From an uncultured Acidimicrobiales bacterium (GTDB lineage Bacteria > Actinomycetota > Acidimicrobiia > Acidimicrobiales > SZUA-35), in the NCBI GenBank assembly GCA_937922805.1, contig CALAJV010000004.1, positions 1 to 64,000 of the forward strand: a DNA stretch of 64,000 bases, in the 5' to 3' direction. Numbering within the stretch: the stretch's first letter is position 1; every line of letters starts with the position of its first letter. Made by a program: the position numbers and the translations under genes. Positions 15,278 through 24,343 of the stretch are shown piece after piece. A model generated the notes under the pieces. That model had not been told where the DNA came from and made no database searches. It was given only the letters and a program-made list of their open reading frames with translations.

Positions 15278-18200
15278 ATGAAAAAGAACGGTGGGACTGC
15301 TTCCGGTTCGGAGGCTCTAGAGTTTGGCGTCTCGAAGGAGAAGGGTCGTCGGGACAAGCATCGTCGGCGAGGGTTCTTTACATTTGCTGCGATGTCGTCG
15401 ATCTATGGAACCGCGTCGGTACTGGGCATAGCGCCTGCTGACGCCGTTCCCGATGACGGTTTCCGGGGTGACGATTCGCTTAGCGATTGGGAAGATGATT
15501 CCTGGGGAAATGACTTCGGTGCCGACGATTTTTCGTACGGCGGTTCAGACAATTCGAGCGACGAATCTACGAGCGACACCGAGGCCTCGACTGGGCCTTC
15601 AAGCGAGCATTCGTCTGAGCTTTCGACAACTAGTTTTGGCGGTGGGTCCAGCATATTTTCGAGTAACGATTCGGATGACGATGGTTCGACTGGTGGTTTC
15701 GGTGGCTCGGCACCAGAACCGTCCGGAACCGGTCTGGACTTTTCGACCAGTAGCTGGACCAATGATTCCAACTCACTAGGCGACTTCTCCGATATTGAAA
15801 CTAGTGGCGCTGAACCTAGTAGCGCTGAACCTAGTGACGCTGAACCTAGTGACGCTGAACCAGATGTTGGGAATAGCGATCAGGGTTCTACCGGCGGAGA
15901 GACTAGTACGGCCAATAGCGACGACGACGAACGCGATCTTTCTAGATCCGCCACAACGGTTTCGTCTGATGGCTGGGACGACAGTTACTGGAACGATGAC
16001 CCTTGGGCTGAAGAAGCCGATGACACCAACAACCCGCCAGTAGACGAGTCGGAAGACAACAACGCTGACGCACTCCAACCCAGCAACACTGAGAGTGTTG
16101 GAGGCTCTGGGAGCGCTGAGGGTGTTGGGGGTGTTGGGGGCTCTGAGAGTGTTGAGGGTGTTGGTGGCACTGGGGGCTCTGAGAGTGTTGGGAGCGCTGA
16201 GAGTGTTGGAGGCTCTGAGAGTGACGGTGGGTCTGTGGACCAAGGGCAAGGGCCACAACCTGGAATTTATCGAGGTCCGAACTACACAACAGTTCTAGGT
16301 ACCACCGGCGACGATGTTCTCGAGGTCAAAAAGGGCCTCTTCTCTAGAAGCTATCGGGTCGAGCTAAACGATCAGTCGTTCCCGCTGGAAGAAGGCGATC
16401 TAGACCGACTGATTGTCGCCGGCAACGGCGGCAACGATCAGATTGTTGGGTCCGACCTGCCCGAGACGCTCGTCGGAGGAGTCGATGACGACACGATTCA
16501 CGGACAAGGAAACAAAGACATTGTTTTTGGAGGCCCAGGGAACGACCTGATCTACGGTGGCGAGGGTGACGATGAGCTTCATGGACAAGACGGCAACGAC
16601 GCTATCAAAGGCGACGATGGTGACGACAAAATTGAGGGCGGTCCGGGACAAGATACGATCTTCCCCGGAGCTGGAGACGACGAGGTCAACGCTGGGGCCG
16701 GTGATGACCTGGTTGACGAAACCCACAAGTTCTCAAGCTGGAACCCGTTCGGCCACGGAGATACCAACGGGGACGACGTTATCAACGGTGATGCCGGCGA
16801 CGATGTACTAAGAAGCGGTGGAGGCAACGACACGGTTGCCGGCGGTGACGGTCTTGACCAAATCGACGGTGGCCGAGGCGACGACATTCTCGACGGAAAC
16901 GGTGACAACGACGCCATCTACGGTGGGTATGGGGCTGACGAAATAAGCGGCGGACCGGGACAGAACTATCTCGACGGCGGTCCCGGCGACGACGACCTAT
17001 ACGGCTACGACGACTTTGACATCCTCAGTGGCGGCAAAGGTGATGATTTCCTCGACGGCGGTTTTGGCGACGATACCAACTTGACCGGACCGGGCGCCGA
17101 TGTAGTCGTCGACACGCCAGGCGACGCCGATCGAACCTTCGCTGAACCGTTCGACAAGGTTGAAATGTCGGCCAACGACCAGGTGCAACGGGTCATTGTC
17201 GACCCAGACCTTGGTAGCGACGGAGTGAAAATTTCGGGAGACCAAGCCTTCACCGATCGGGTCGAGTCAGACTTAACTACCCTGGCGTCGTTCCCAACGG
17301 GGCAGAAACTCTTAGCAGATCTCGATTCGTCCGGATACCACGTTGAGGTTTCCGAAGAAGCCGACGCTTCCTTATCTTCAGTCGGTGGACAAGACGGTAA
17401 CTACCAAGACGGATTTCTTCAGCCGGGGGGCAACCCGGGTCCAGGGATGGACTCCAACCTCTATTACTCAACTACGTCCGAGGTTGCTCAGCTTCCGGAC
17501 AAAAGCTTCATCTCGATCGTCGAGTTTGGCCATGAACTTGTTCACGGCAGCCATCTGGCGAACGGGACTGCTGACCCTGGAGTATCGGAAGACACCGATC
17601 TGGACGGTAGTCCCCGCCAGAATCCGTCCGATCAAACAAACATTGTCGTCGAAGACTTCGAGCTGCAGACGATCGGGGCGAACTACGACCAAAATGGTAA
17701 CCAGCTAGATGAGCAACACATATCCTCGTCTGGCCTTGCTGTGCCGCCGTCCCCCGCCAAATATCTTGAGCCGAACACGGAGCCTATAACTGAGAATACC
17801 TTGAGACACGATCTAGGTATTCCGGCCCGCGAGGGATATGCGATCATCACGCCACGGGCGGTGGACGATGACGATAGTTCGAGCCAAATGGATCCAGCCG
17901 ACAGCCTGTCCGAGGATGAAGTCGTTCACCGGGGTCCGCACATGACCACTGTCTTGGGAACAACGGGCGACGATGACCTGCGCATTCTCAAAGACACGCA
18001 ATCCGGCAACTATCACGTTCAGCTGAATGGTGCGACGTATCGGCTGGAACAAAGCGATCTGGCCCGGCTTGTGATTGCTGGTAATGGAGGGAAGGACACG
18101 ATCGTTGGTTCGGATCTTTCTGAGATGTTTGCCGGTGGGGTCGACGATGACATCGTCGAGGCTGGCGGTGGAGACGACATAGTATTCGGCGGGCCTGGAA

Positions 18201-20089
18201 ACGACATCCTTAACGGTGGTCTAGGCGACGACACGATTCATGGGCAAGCCGGCCTTGACGCAATTGATGGTGGGCCCGGTGACGACGATCTGCACGGCGG
18301 AAGTGGTCGGGACGACATTTCCGGTGGCGAGGGCGACGACACCATACGTCCTGGAACCGGTGCCGATACCGTCCGCGGTGACGAGGGTGCCGACTTTATC
18401 GACGAAACCCGATCCCAAGCTGACCCTCCTGGAACCGGAGATAGCGACCGCCTCGAGGGTGGCCCCGGTGATGACACCATTTTCCCAGGCTCAGGCCCCG
18501 ATTTGGTATTCGGTGGCGAAGGCGACGATTACATAGACGAGACACGAGGCCGGGTTGAAGCCTCACCGATGGGTGACGACGACACGATATCGGGCGGTCC
18601 CGGCAGCGATACGATCTATCCCGGCGCAGGGAACGACACGGTCTACGGCGGCGACGGGGAAGACACGATAGACGAGACAATCCAACAAGTTGGCTCTCGC
18701 CAAAGAAGAGATAGCGACATTCTTTTTGGCGGCGATCAAGATGACACCATTTATCCAGGGCAAGGTGACGATCTCGTCTTCGGTGGAAACGGCGATGACC
18801 TTATTGACGAGACTCGAACCGGTACGGTCAGCCCGTGGCTGCAAGATGGGGACGATCAGCTGATCGGCGAAGCCGGAAAGGACCTACTTTTTGCCGGAGC
18901 CGGAGACGACAAGGTGCACGGCGGCCCGGGCGACGATCAAGCCGATGGGGGCGCAGGCAATGACACGATCAAAGGAAACCGGGGCTCGGACGTTCTCTAT
19001 GGCGGTCCCGGCGACGACACACTCGAAGGAAACAAAGGTAACGACTATTTGGATGGTGGCCGAGGCCAGGATCGGCTGCTCGGTAACCAGGGTAGAGATG
19101 TTCTAAGTGGTGGATACGGTGACGATGTTTTGCTCGGTGGTGTCGACGACGACACTACTATCACCGGACCAGGAAATGACACGGTACTCGACACCGCCGG
19201 TGATGGTGACAATTCGTACATCGGGGACAACGACAACATTGGGCTATCTGGATTAGACAGGGTCACAATTGTTGATCCTGTAACCGGTCTCGAAACCGAG
19301 GCGATCCTTGTTGCCGGTGATGACAAGTTCGAGGACCGGGCAAAATCAGATCTTACGACTCTCGCTTCGTTCCCTGAGGGTCAAAAGATACTCGAAGGCC
19401 TTCGTCAGTCAGGTCACCGCGTGGTTCTGGTCGAACAAACTAGTCCCGGGAAAGGCTCAATTGTCGTTAGAAGTGGTGACCCACTACAGGGGTACCTTCA
19501 GTTGGATGGAACACCCGGGGCCGGTCAGGGGTCGACGGTTCACTACGCCACTGCTTCGCCCACCCGAGAAATACTAAACGATGAGGGTCTTTATCCGTTT
19601 GTTGAGTTGAGTCACGAACTAATCCACGCTGATCACTACGCAAAAGGAACCGCCGACCCGGGGGTTTCGTTCGAAACCGATCTAGCAGGAAACCTTCAGA
19701 GGGATGTAACCGGAGTACCAACAGTGGTCCGAGACCATGAGTTGCAAACAACCGGGCTGGCGTTCGACTACGACGGAAACCTTGATGGCACCCGGAACCT
19801 AGTGCCCGGTGAGCTTGACCGTTTAGCGGCCAGCCCAGTCGACGAATTAGAAACCAACGCAGAACCGGTAACAGAAAACTCGATTAGAGCAGCTCTGGGC
19901 ATCGCCCCCCGGCAGCGATACACCAAACTTGGTAAATCAACCGGTTCAACCAGTCCAACAAGTTCAACGGTCGGCGAGAACATTACTGACTTCTCGGACG
20001 AGCCTCCGGAGGCTCCAAGGCCACGGGAGAGTTCGGGATTGCTCGACTGGTTGGGCGAAATACTCTTTGGTCGTCCACCGTCAGATTGA
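15278..20089 (+). CDS. Giant secreted protein: two RTX-like blocks, two M91/NleD-like metalloprotease domains
   Basis: About 1603 residues from ATG 15278 (GTG 15272 or TTG 15269 are possible). The N-terminus has a long basic n-region with KHRRRGFFTFAAMSS, a hydrophobic core and APADA cleavage, suggesting a Tat or Sec signal. Then come an acidic Ser/Asp/Gly linker (about 55-325), RTX-like nonapeptide repeats (GGxGDDxL, about 330-620), protease-like domain 1 with HELVH at 752-756, RTX block 2 (about 880-1330), and domain 2 with HELIH at 1446-1450. Both domains end in a TEN-x-(L/I)R-x-x-LGI-x-x-R-x-x-Y signature typical of M91/NleD-like zinc peptidases. RTX repeats bind Ca2+ outside the cell. 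No secretion or immunity genes adjoin. Role inferred: secreted protease or toxin. Confidence 0.82.
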   Translation: MKKNGGTASGSEALEFGVSKEKGRRDKHRRRGFFTFAAMSSIYGTASVLGIAPADAVPDDGFRGDDSLSDWEDDSWGNDFGADDFSYGGSDNSSDESTSDTEASTGPSSEHSSELSTTSFGGGSSIFSSNDSDDDGSTGGFGGSAPEPSGTGLDFSTSSWTNDSNSLGDFSDIETSGAEPSSAEPSDAEPSDAEPDVGNSDQGSTGGETSTANSDDDERDLSRSATTVSSDGWDDSYWNDDPWAEEADDTNNPPVDESEDNNADALQPSNTESVGGSGSAEGVGGVGGSESVEGVGGTGGSESVGSAESVGGSESDGGSVDQGQGPQPGIYRGPNYTTVLGTTGDDVLEVKKGLFSRSYRVELNDQSFPLEEGDLDRLIVAGNGGNDQIVGSDLPETLVGGVDDDTIHGQGNKDIVFGGPGNDLIYGGEGDDELHGQDGNDAIKGDDGDDKIEGGPGQDTIFPGAGDDEVNAGAGDDLVDETHKFSSWNPFGHGDTNGDDVINGDAGDDVLRSGGGNDTVAGGDGLDQIDGGRGDDILDGNGDNDAIYGGYGADEISGGPGQNYLDGGPGDDDLYGYDDFDILSGGKGDDFLDGGFGDDTNLTGPGADVVVDTPGDADRTFAEPFDKVEMSANDQVQRVIVDPDLGSDGVKISGDQAFTDRVESDLTTLASFPTGQKLLADLDSSGYHVEVSEEADASLSSVGGQDGNYQDGFLQPGGNPGPGMDSNLYYSTTSEVAQLPDKSFISIVEFGHELVHGSHLANGTADPGVSEDTDLDGSPRQNPSDQTNIVVEDFELQTIGANYDQNGNQLDEQHISSSGLAVPPSPAKYLEPNTEPITENTLRHDLGIPAREGYAIITPRAVDDDDSSSQMDPADSLSEDEVVHRGPHMTTVLGTTGDDDLRILKDTQSGNYHVQLNGATYRLEQSDLARLVIAGNGGKDTIVGSDLSEMFAGGVDDDIVEAGGGDDIVFGGPGNDILNGGLGDDTIHGQAGLDAIDGGPGDDDLHGGSGRDDISGGEGDDTIRPGTGADTVRGDEGADFIDETRSQADPPGTGDSDRLEGGPGDDTIFPGSGPDLVFGGEGDDYIDETRGRVEASPMGDDDTISGGPGSDTIYPGAGNDTVYGGDGEDTIDETIQQVGSRQRRDSDILFGGDQDDTIYPGQGDDLVFGGNGDDLIDETRTGTVSPWLQDGDDQLIGEAGKDLLFAGAGDDKVHGGPGDDQADGGAGNDTIKGNRGSDVLYGGPGDDTLEGNKGNDYLDGGRGQDRLLGNQGRDVLSGGYGDDVLLGGVDDDTTITGPGNDTVLDTAGDGDNSYIGDNDNIGLSGLDRVTIVDPVTGLETEAILVAGDDKFEDRAKSDLTTLASFPEGQKILEGLRQSGHRVVLVEQTSPGKGSIVVRSGDPLQGYLQLDGTPGAGQGSTVHYATASPTREILNDEGLYPFVELSHELIHADHYAKGTADPGVSFETDLAGNLQRDVTGVPTVVRDHELQTTGLAFDYDGNLDGTRNLVPGELDRLAASPVDELETNAEPVTENSIRAALGIAPRQRYTKLGKSTGSTSPTSSTVGENITDFSDEPPEAPRPRESSGLLDWLGEILFGRPPSD
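15801..15860 (+). repeat. 15-bp tandem repeat, four copies (in-frame)
   Basis: Four consecutive 15-bp units of the form CTAGTGACGCTGAAC, the last two identical and the first two with one or two changes. They encode Ser-(Gly/Ser/Asp)-Ala-Glu-Pro pentapeptides in the acidic linker of the giant secreted protein. A looser Ser/Gly/Glu/Val-rich repeat tract follows at about 16088-16230. Both keep the reading frame and probably vary in number by slippage. Confidence 0.85.
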
Positions 20090-20133
20090 GATAGAACGGT
20101 TGACGTTGAACGGTCCCCGACGAGTCGATACCA

Positions 20134-20628
20134 CTAGGGAACCAGCGACTTCCAGAACACAACCTTGTCATCATCAGGCCCGTAGAACTGGCGTATCCGA
20201 GCTTCTTCGTCGTAGCCAAGCCCCAAATAGAACTGTCGGGTTCGGGCGTACTGATCAGTCGACGATGTTTCTACCACAAGCGTCCGAGTTATCTCTTCTC
20301 CTCGCCCCCGGAGATCGGCTTCGGCATGGGCCATCAGGGCGCTTCCTATTCCAAGTCCCTGATGAGCCGGATCGACGGCGATGAAATAGAGGTTCCACAT
20401 TCGATCGGCGAAAGGTTCGGGCGCAAACTGGGCGGCGCCAACGACCGACTTGCTATCACTACCGGCCACAAGCCAGTGGTGTCCATCGAGGCTGCCGTCG
20501 AGTGCGCCATGGAGCATGTCGTCGAAGAATTCGACTTCTTGTGGTGTGAACATTTCGGCGGCAACTGCGATGTCTTTGATCCTGTTTAGATCGCTTGCGG
20601 TGGCGGCACGAATAGTGGGTGAAGTCAT
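20134..20628 (-). CDS. GNAT family N-acetyltransferase
   Basis: A 164-residue single-domain acetyltransferase. The acetyl-CoA-binding motif A is FIAVDPAHQGLGIGSALMAH (Q/R-x-x-G-x-G/A type). Motif B follows: VVETSSTDQYARTRQFYLGLGYDEE. The N-terminus (IRAATASDLNRIKDIAVAAE) is the usual GNAT opening. It converges on the giant secreted protein gene with a 44-bp gap. The substrate is unknown. Confidence 0.85.
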   Translation of the reverse strand: MTSPTIRAATASDLNRIKDIAVAAEMFTPQEVEFFDDMLHGALDGSLDGHHWLVAGSDSKSVVGAAQFAPEPFADRMWNLYFIAVDPAHQGLGIGSALMAHAEADLRGRGEEITRTLVVETSSTDQYARTRQFYLGLGYDEEARIRQFYGPDDDKVVFWKSLVP

Positions 20629-20836
20629 GGTGGGGCAATCCTAACTAGCTGGTATCAGTCGGACCACCGATTTTCTGATCGAGTCGAATAGAAGCTCCGG
20701 TAGGGACGGACTCTTGGAAATGAAACTGGACTGAGTTGAACATTGGGCCCGGTGTGAAACGGTGGGCTACGCTCAAAATCAGCCCGGCTACTTACTAGCT
20801 TCACATCCAACTTTGTTCGATCAGGGAGAAGTGCAC

Positions 20837-22378
20837 GTGCGCGAACCGTTTAATGCTGCATCTTGGCTGGTCGATCGGAACGTACAAAACGGGTTGGCTG
20901 ATAGCCCTGCCATATACAGCCAAGGTCGAACCTACACCTATGGCCAAGTGCAGGCCAAGGTCCAACAGGCAAGTGGGGCACTAAGTGAGCTGGGGGTTCG
21001 CCCTGAAGAACGAGTACTGATGGTGATGCTAGACGGCATTGATTTCGTATCGGTGTTTCTTGGCGCCATGAGAATTGGGGCGGTACCAGTACCGGTCAAT
21101 CCATTGCTGCCAGGGCGTGATGTAGCTGTGATCGCAGCGGACGCCAGAGCCGCAGTCGCTGTGGTGTCTGGGCAACGGGCCGCGGTGGTCGCTGACCTTC
21201 ACCAAATCGATTCGATGAAAACGATCTTGCTCGCCGGCGAGCAATCAGAAGGTTACGGGGCTCCCGGCGACGGGGTTCTTGAATGGGCTGCAGTCACCGA
21301 GCGCGTCGGCTCGGTTGATGCATACCCAACGTGGGAAGAGTCACCCGGATTCTGGCTTTGTACTAGCGGATCCACCGGTCAACCGAAACTGGCCATGCAC
21401 CGACATGGCGACATCAAATACACCTGCGACACCTATGCCGTCCACGTACTCGAAGCCAATCAACAAGATACGTTCTTCTCTGTCGGTCCAATGTTCCATG
21501 CTTATGGTTTGGGGAACTCGTTGACCTTCCCGTTTTCCGTTGGAGCGACCGCCGTGCTTGAGCCAACCCGCCCGCCGACGCCTCAGCTTGTGGCTGAACT
21601 GATGCATGCCCACAAGCCCACACTGTTTTTCTGTATCCCAACCTTTTATGCTGCGCTCAACGCCAGCGAGTTGGCTAGTAACACGTTCGACTCGGTTCGG
21701 TGGGCGGTATCGGCGGCGGAAGCGTTGCCAGCCGAAAGCTACGAGCGGTTCCTTGAACGGTTTGGGGTCCGAATCCTCGACGGAATCGGATCAACAGAGC
21801 TGCTTCACATCTACCTTTCGAACAATCCAGACCAGGCTAAGCCAGGAACGAGTGGGGTACCAGTTCCGGGCTATCAGGTGCGGATCGTTGATGAAGACGG
21901 CGTCGACGTGACAGCCGGTGAGCCGGGCGAACTCTTGGCTGCAGGCGATTCGATGGCGACCGGATACTGGTGCCGGAGCGAAACGACAAGGGCGACATTT
22001 GAAGGTCGCTGGATGCACACCGGCGATCTGTACCGTCAAGATGATGACGGCTTCTACACCTATATGGGTCGTGTGGATGACATGCTCAGAGTTGGCGGCG
22101 AGTGGGTTAGTCCAACCGAGGTGGAAGCAACGTTGATCGAACACGAGAACGTTCTCGAAGCAGCAGTAGTGGGTGAGCGGGACGAAGCTGCAATCGTTCG
22201 CCCAGTTGCCTACGTTGTGCCGAGCGGATCGCCTCCTTCGGGCGAGGAGCTAGCCTCGTTCTGCCAGGGCCGGCTGGCCGGGTTTAAGCGACCCCGCCGG
22301 TACGAAATCGTGGAAGAACTTCCCAAAACGGCAACTGGCAAGATTCAACGGTTTCGACTCCGGGAAGAATCGGCCTAG
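20837..22378 (+). CDS. Benzoate-CoA ligase-like AMP-binding enzyme
   Basis: A 513-residue member of the ANL superfamily. It starts at GTG 20837, which has GGGAG eight bases upstream and gives the family-typical N-terminus VREPFNAASWLVDRN; the frame is also open from GTG 20762. The ATP loop is CTSGSTGQPKLAM, then GIGSTELLHIY, the hinge HTGDLYRQDDDGFYTYMGRVDDML, and the catalytic Lys in PKTATGKIQRF. The length and the motif MFHAYGLGNSL fit the benzoate-CoA ligase clade, which activates aromatic acids. No ring-opening genes are adjacent, so the acid is uncertain. Just upstream of an alpha/beta hydrolase gene. Confidence 0.82.
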   Translation: MREPFNAASWLVDRNVQNGLADSPAIYSQGRTYTYGQVQAKVQQASGALSELGVRPEERVLMVMLDGIDFVSVFLGAMRIGAVPVPVNPLLPGRDVAVIAADARAAVAVVSGQRAAVVADLHQIDSMKTILLAGEQSEGYGAPGDGVLEWAAVTERVGSVDAYPTWEESPGFWLCTSGSTGQPKLAMHRHGDIKYTCDTYAVHVLEANQQDTFFSVGPMFHAYGLGNSLTFPFSVGATAVLEPTRPPTPQLVAELMHAHKPTLFFCIPTFYAALNASELASNTFDSVRWAVSAAEALPAESYERFLERFGVRILDGIGSTELLHIYLSNNPDQAKPGTSGVPVPGYQVRIVDEDGVDVTAGEPGELLAAGDSMATGYWCRSETTRATFEGRWMHTGDLYRQDDDGFYTYMGRVDDMLRVGGEWVSPTEVEATLIEHENVLEAAVVGERDEAAIVRPVAYVVPSGSPPSGEELASFCQGRLAGFKRPRRYEIVEELPKTATGKIQRFRLREESA

Positions 22379-22394
22379 TGAGTAAGCAAGTTTA

Positions 22395-23168
22395 ATGGGG
22401 GCACAGTCGGGACGTGACCAGACCGTTCGTATTGGTGCCGCTGAACTCTTTGTCACCACGTGGGGAACTAGTCCGGCCGAAATCGTTTTGCTTCACGATG
22501 GTCTCGGCTCGATAGCCCAGTTCGGTTCGTTCCCCGCTGCCCTTCATGAAGCCACCGGGAAATCGGTCATGGCCTATGATCGACCCGGACACGGGCAATC
22601 GACGCCACGGCCAACTGGGCCTTGGCCCACCGATTGGTTGTCGGTCGAGGCGGCCCGATTGAACCTGGTGCTGGACGAACTAGCATCTCCGCAACCAACC
22701 TTGATCGGTCATTCCGATGGAGGCTCAATTGCTTTGCTCCACGCCGCCGCACACCCTGAGTCGATTAACCGGATAATTGCGATTGCTAGTCATAGCTACG
22801 TTGAAGAGATTTGTTTCGACAAGATCGCCGGGATGGTTAGCGACTCGCGAGTATGGATCGAGGCACTCAAACCCTTTCACGGCGACTCATCGGCTTTGTT
22901 TAGAGCATGGAGCGGAGTTTGGACTAGCACCGAATTTCGATCGTGGGACATCCGCCCTTTGCTGCGCTCAGTTGCCGCACCATCCTTGATTGTCCAGGGG
23001 AGCAAAGATGAGTACGCCACCAGCGCGATGATTGCTGAAACGGTGAACGCTATTGGCGGCAACGCCAGCGCTGCGGTGGTTGACAACGGAAGACATCTGT
23101 TGCCCCAACGAAACGAATCCGAAGTTGTCCAACTAGTCGCATCGTTCCTAACCAAGCCAACGAACTAG
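22395..23168 (+). CDS. Alpha/beta hydrolase
   Basis: A 257-residue hydrolase. The nucleophile elbow is IGHSDGG with Ser107. The oxyanion region is HDGLGSIAQF, and YDRPGHGQS is the conserved N-terminal strand motif. The acid is probably Asp in VQGSKDEYAT and the catalytic His lies in NGRHLLPQRNE. It starts ATG 22395, 16 bases after the CoA-ligase gene, so the two probably share a transcript. Likely hydrolyses an ester, thioester or C-C bond of the same pathway. The specificity is unknown. Confidence 0.82.
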   Translation: MGAQSGRDQTVRIGAAELFVTTWGTSPAEIVLLHDGLGSIAQFGSFPAALHEATGKSVMAYDRPGHGQSTPRPTGPWPTDWLSVEAARLNLVLDELASPQPTLIGHSDGGSIALLHAAAHPESINRIIAIASHSYVEEICFDKIAGMVSDSRVWIEALKPFHGDSSALFRAWSGVWTSTEFRSWDIRPLLRSVAAPSLIVQGSKDEYATSAMIAETVNAIGGNASAAVVDNGRHLLPQRNESEVVQLVASFLTKPTN

Positions 23169-23181
23169 GGGCGAGCCGTCG

Positions 23182-24243
23182 CTACCCGGTTTCACCGATT
23201 GAGACTAAACCGAGCGGGGTTGGTCCAACGGTACAAGGGCCGGAACTAGCCGTCTGCTCCTCGAAGTCGGACAATTTCCAGGTGTTGTCTTCTAGCACCA
23301 ACCGATACGTTACTCCGATAGTAGAGCCAGTCGATGGAGGGGGAGAAAGGTCGCTGAGCCGATTCCCGTCTGAATCGAACAAACCATGATCAGTGGAAGG
23401 TTCGGCGCATCGACGGATACCAACTTCGGTAGCTGATGAAATCGAAACAATCTCGTCGAACGAGCTAGCGGTGGCTACCACGAACACTCGACCGTTGTCT
23501 CGGTTTGTGGTCAACGTCTCGACCATACCTTCAAGGACTGCTCCCGTTGTGTAACGGCGAAGTCGTGGATCGTCGGGGTTCGGGGGGTTGTTCGCTTCGG
23601 CGGTGACGGCGTTGGCCGTCGAAAAATCGTTCAAGGCTTGATCTGCGATTCTCGCAGGCACGCAGCGTGGTCGGTTCTGTTCTACCGCTACCAAAATCCA
23701 TTGGCCGTCGCCATTTTGCGAGGCGGTGCCTGAGTAGTGGCGGCTCGATTCGCCATCAAGAAGAGGTGGCGTAAACACGACACAGTCTTCGATCGAGGCC
23801 GTTCCGTCACCGTTGTCAGTGATCGTCGGGAAAGTAGCGACGATTGACTCTTGCCGGGCGTCGGCCAAATTGGCCAGACCGTTGCCAAACTCTCCCGGAA
23901 CTCGAGCGCTAAGCGCTTCGTATGCTTCGGTTCGCTGTTCGCCCGGCAGTCCAGCGATCTGAAAAACTTCATCCCACAGCGTTGCGAGATCGAGATCGGA
24001 ATCTTCCATGACGGAATCGTTGTCGGAAGCTAAATCGCCGTTCTTCGATTGTGGTTCCGATTGGTTTGCTGATTGAACGCCTGATTCATCAGCAGGTTGC
24101 TCAACCGTTGTTGGAAGAGCCTGGTCGGACGATTCGTTGTCTGATGAGCTTGAGCATGCGCTGACTGCGAGAGCGACAACGGCAATACCGGCGGTTCCGA
24201 ACCGAACGAGGTTGGCTCTGTGACGCCAAAATCTGACCACCAT
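23182..24243 (-). CDS. Putative lipoprotein
   Basis: A 353-residue lipoprotein: basic n-region (MVVRFWRHRANLVR), hydrophobic core, lipobox AVSAC (Cys about 30), then a Ser/Asn/Asp/Gln-rich spacer to about residue 75. The folded part has Cys residues in IEDCVVF, RPRCVPAR, IRRCAEPS and SGPCTVG, compatible with disulfides, and ends in a strand-rich region (VTYRLVLEDNTWKLSDFEE) resembling NTF2-like extracytoplasmic domains. No family is assigned. It is convergent with the hydrolase gene and divergent from the PhyH gene, with a 13-bp tandem repeat array upstream. Confidence 0.7.
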   Translation of the reverse strand: MVVRFWRHRANLVRFGTAGIAVVALAVSACSSSSDNESSDQALPTTVEQPADESGVQSANQSEPQSKNGDLASDNDSVMEDSDLDLATLWDEVFQIAGLPGEQRTEAYEALSARVPGEFGNGLANLADARQESIVATFPTITDNGDGTASIEDCVVFTPPLLDGESSRHYSGTASQNGDGQWILVAVEQNRPRCVPARIADQALNDFSTANAVTAEANNPPNPDDPRLRRYTTGAVLEGMVETLTTNRDNGRVFVVATASSFDEIVSISSATEVGIRRCAEPSTDHGLFDSDGNRLSDLSPPPSTGSTIGVTYRLVLEDNTWKLSDFEEQTASSGPCTVGPTPLGLVSIGETG

Positions 24244-24268
24244 AGGTCAGCTACTGTACTATTTGGGG

Positions 24269-24320
24269 CAACTGTTTAGCGCAACTGTCTAATACAACTG
24301 TCTAGTACAACTATTTGGTT
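24269..24320. repeat. 13-bp tandem repeat, four units, in a divergent promoter region
   Basis: Four head-to-tail units with no gap: CAACTGTTTAGCG, CAACTGTCTAATA, CAACTGTCTAGTA, CAACTATTTGGTT. They fill most of the 100-bp space between the leftward lipoprotein gene (start 24243) and the rightward PhyH gene (start 24344), so they lie where promoters or operators must be. The spacing of about 1.25 helical turns per unit would rotate bound proteins around the DNA. Confidence 0.8.
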
Positions 24321-24343
24321 GAACAACATCGGTGAGGGCTCTC

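Noticed and set aside
16300..19200. Repeat array resembling CRISPR or microsatellite DNA
   Set aside because: The repetition is at the protein level (GGxGDDxL), units are variable in DNA and lack constant repeats with unique spacers.
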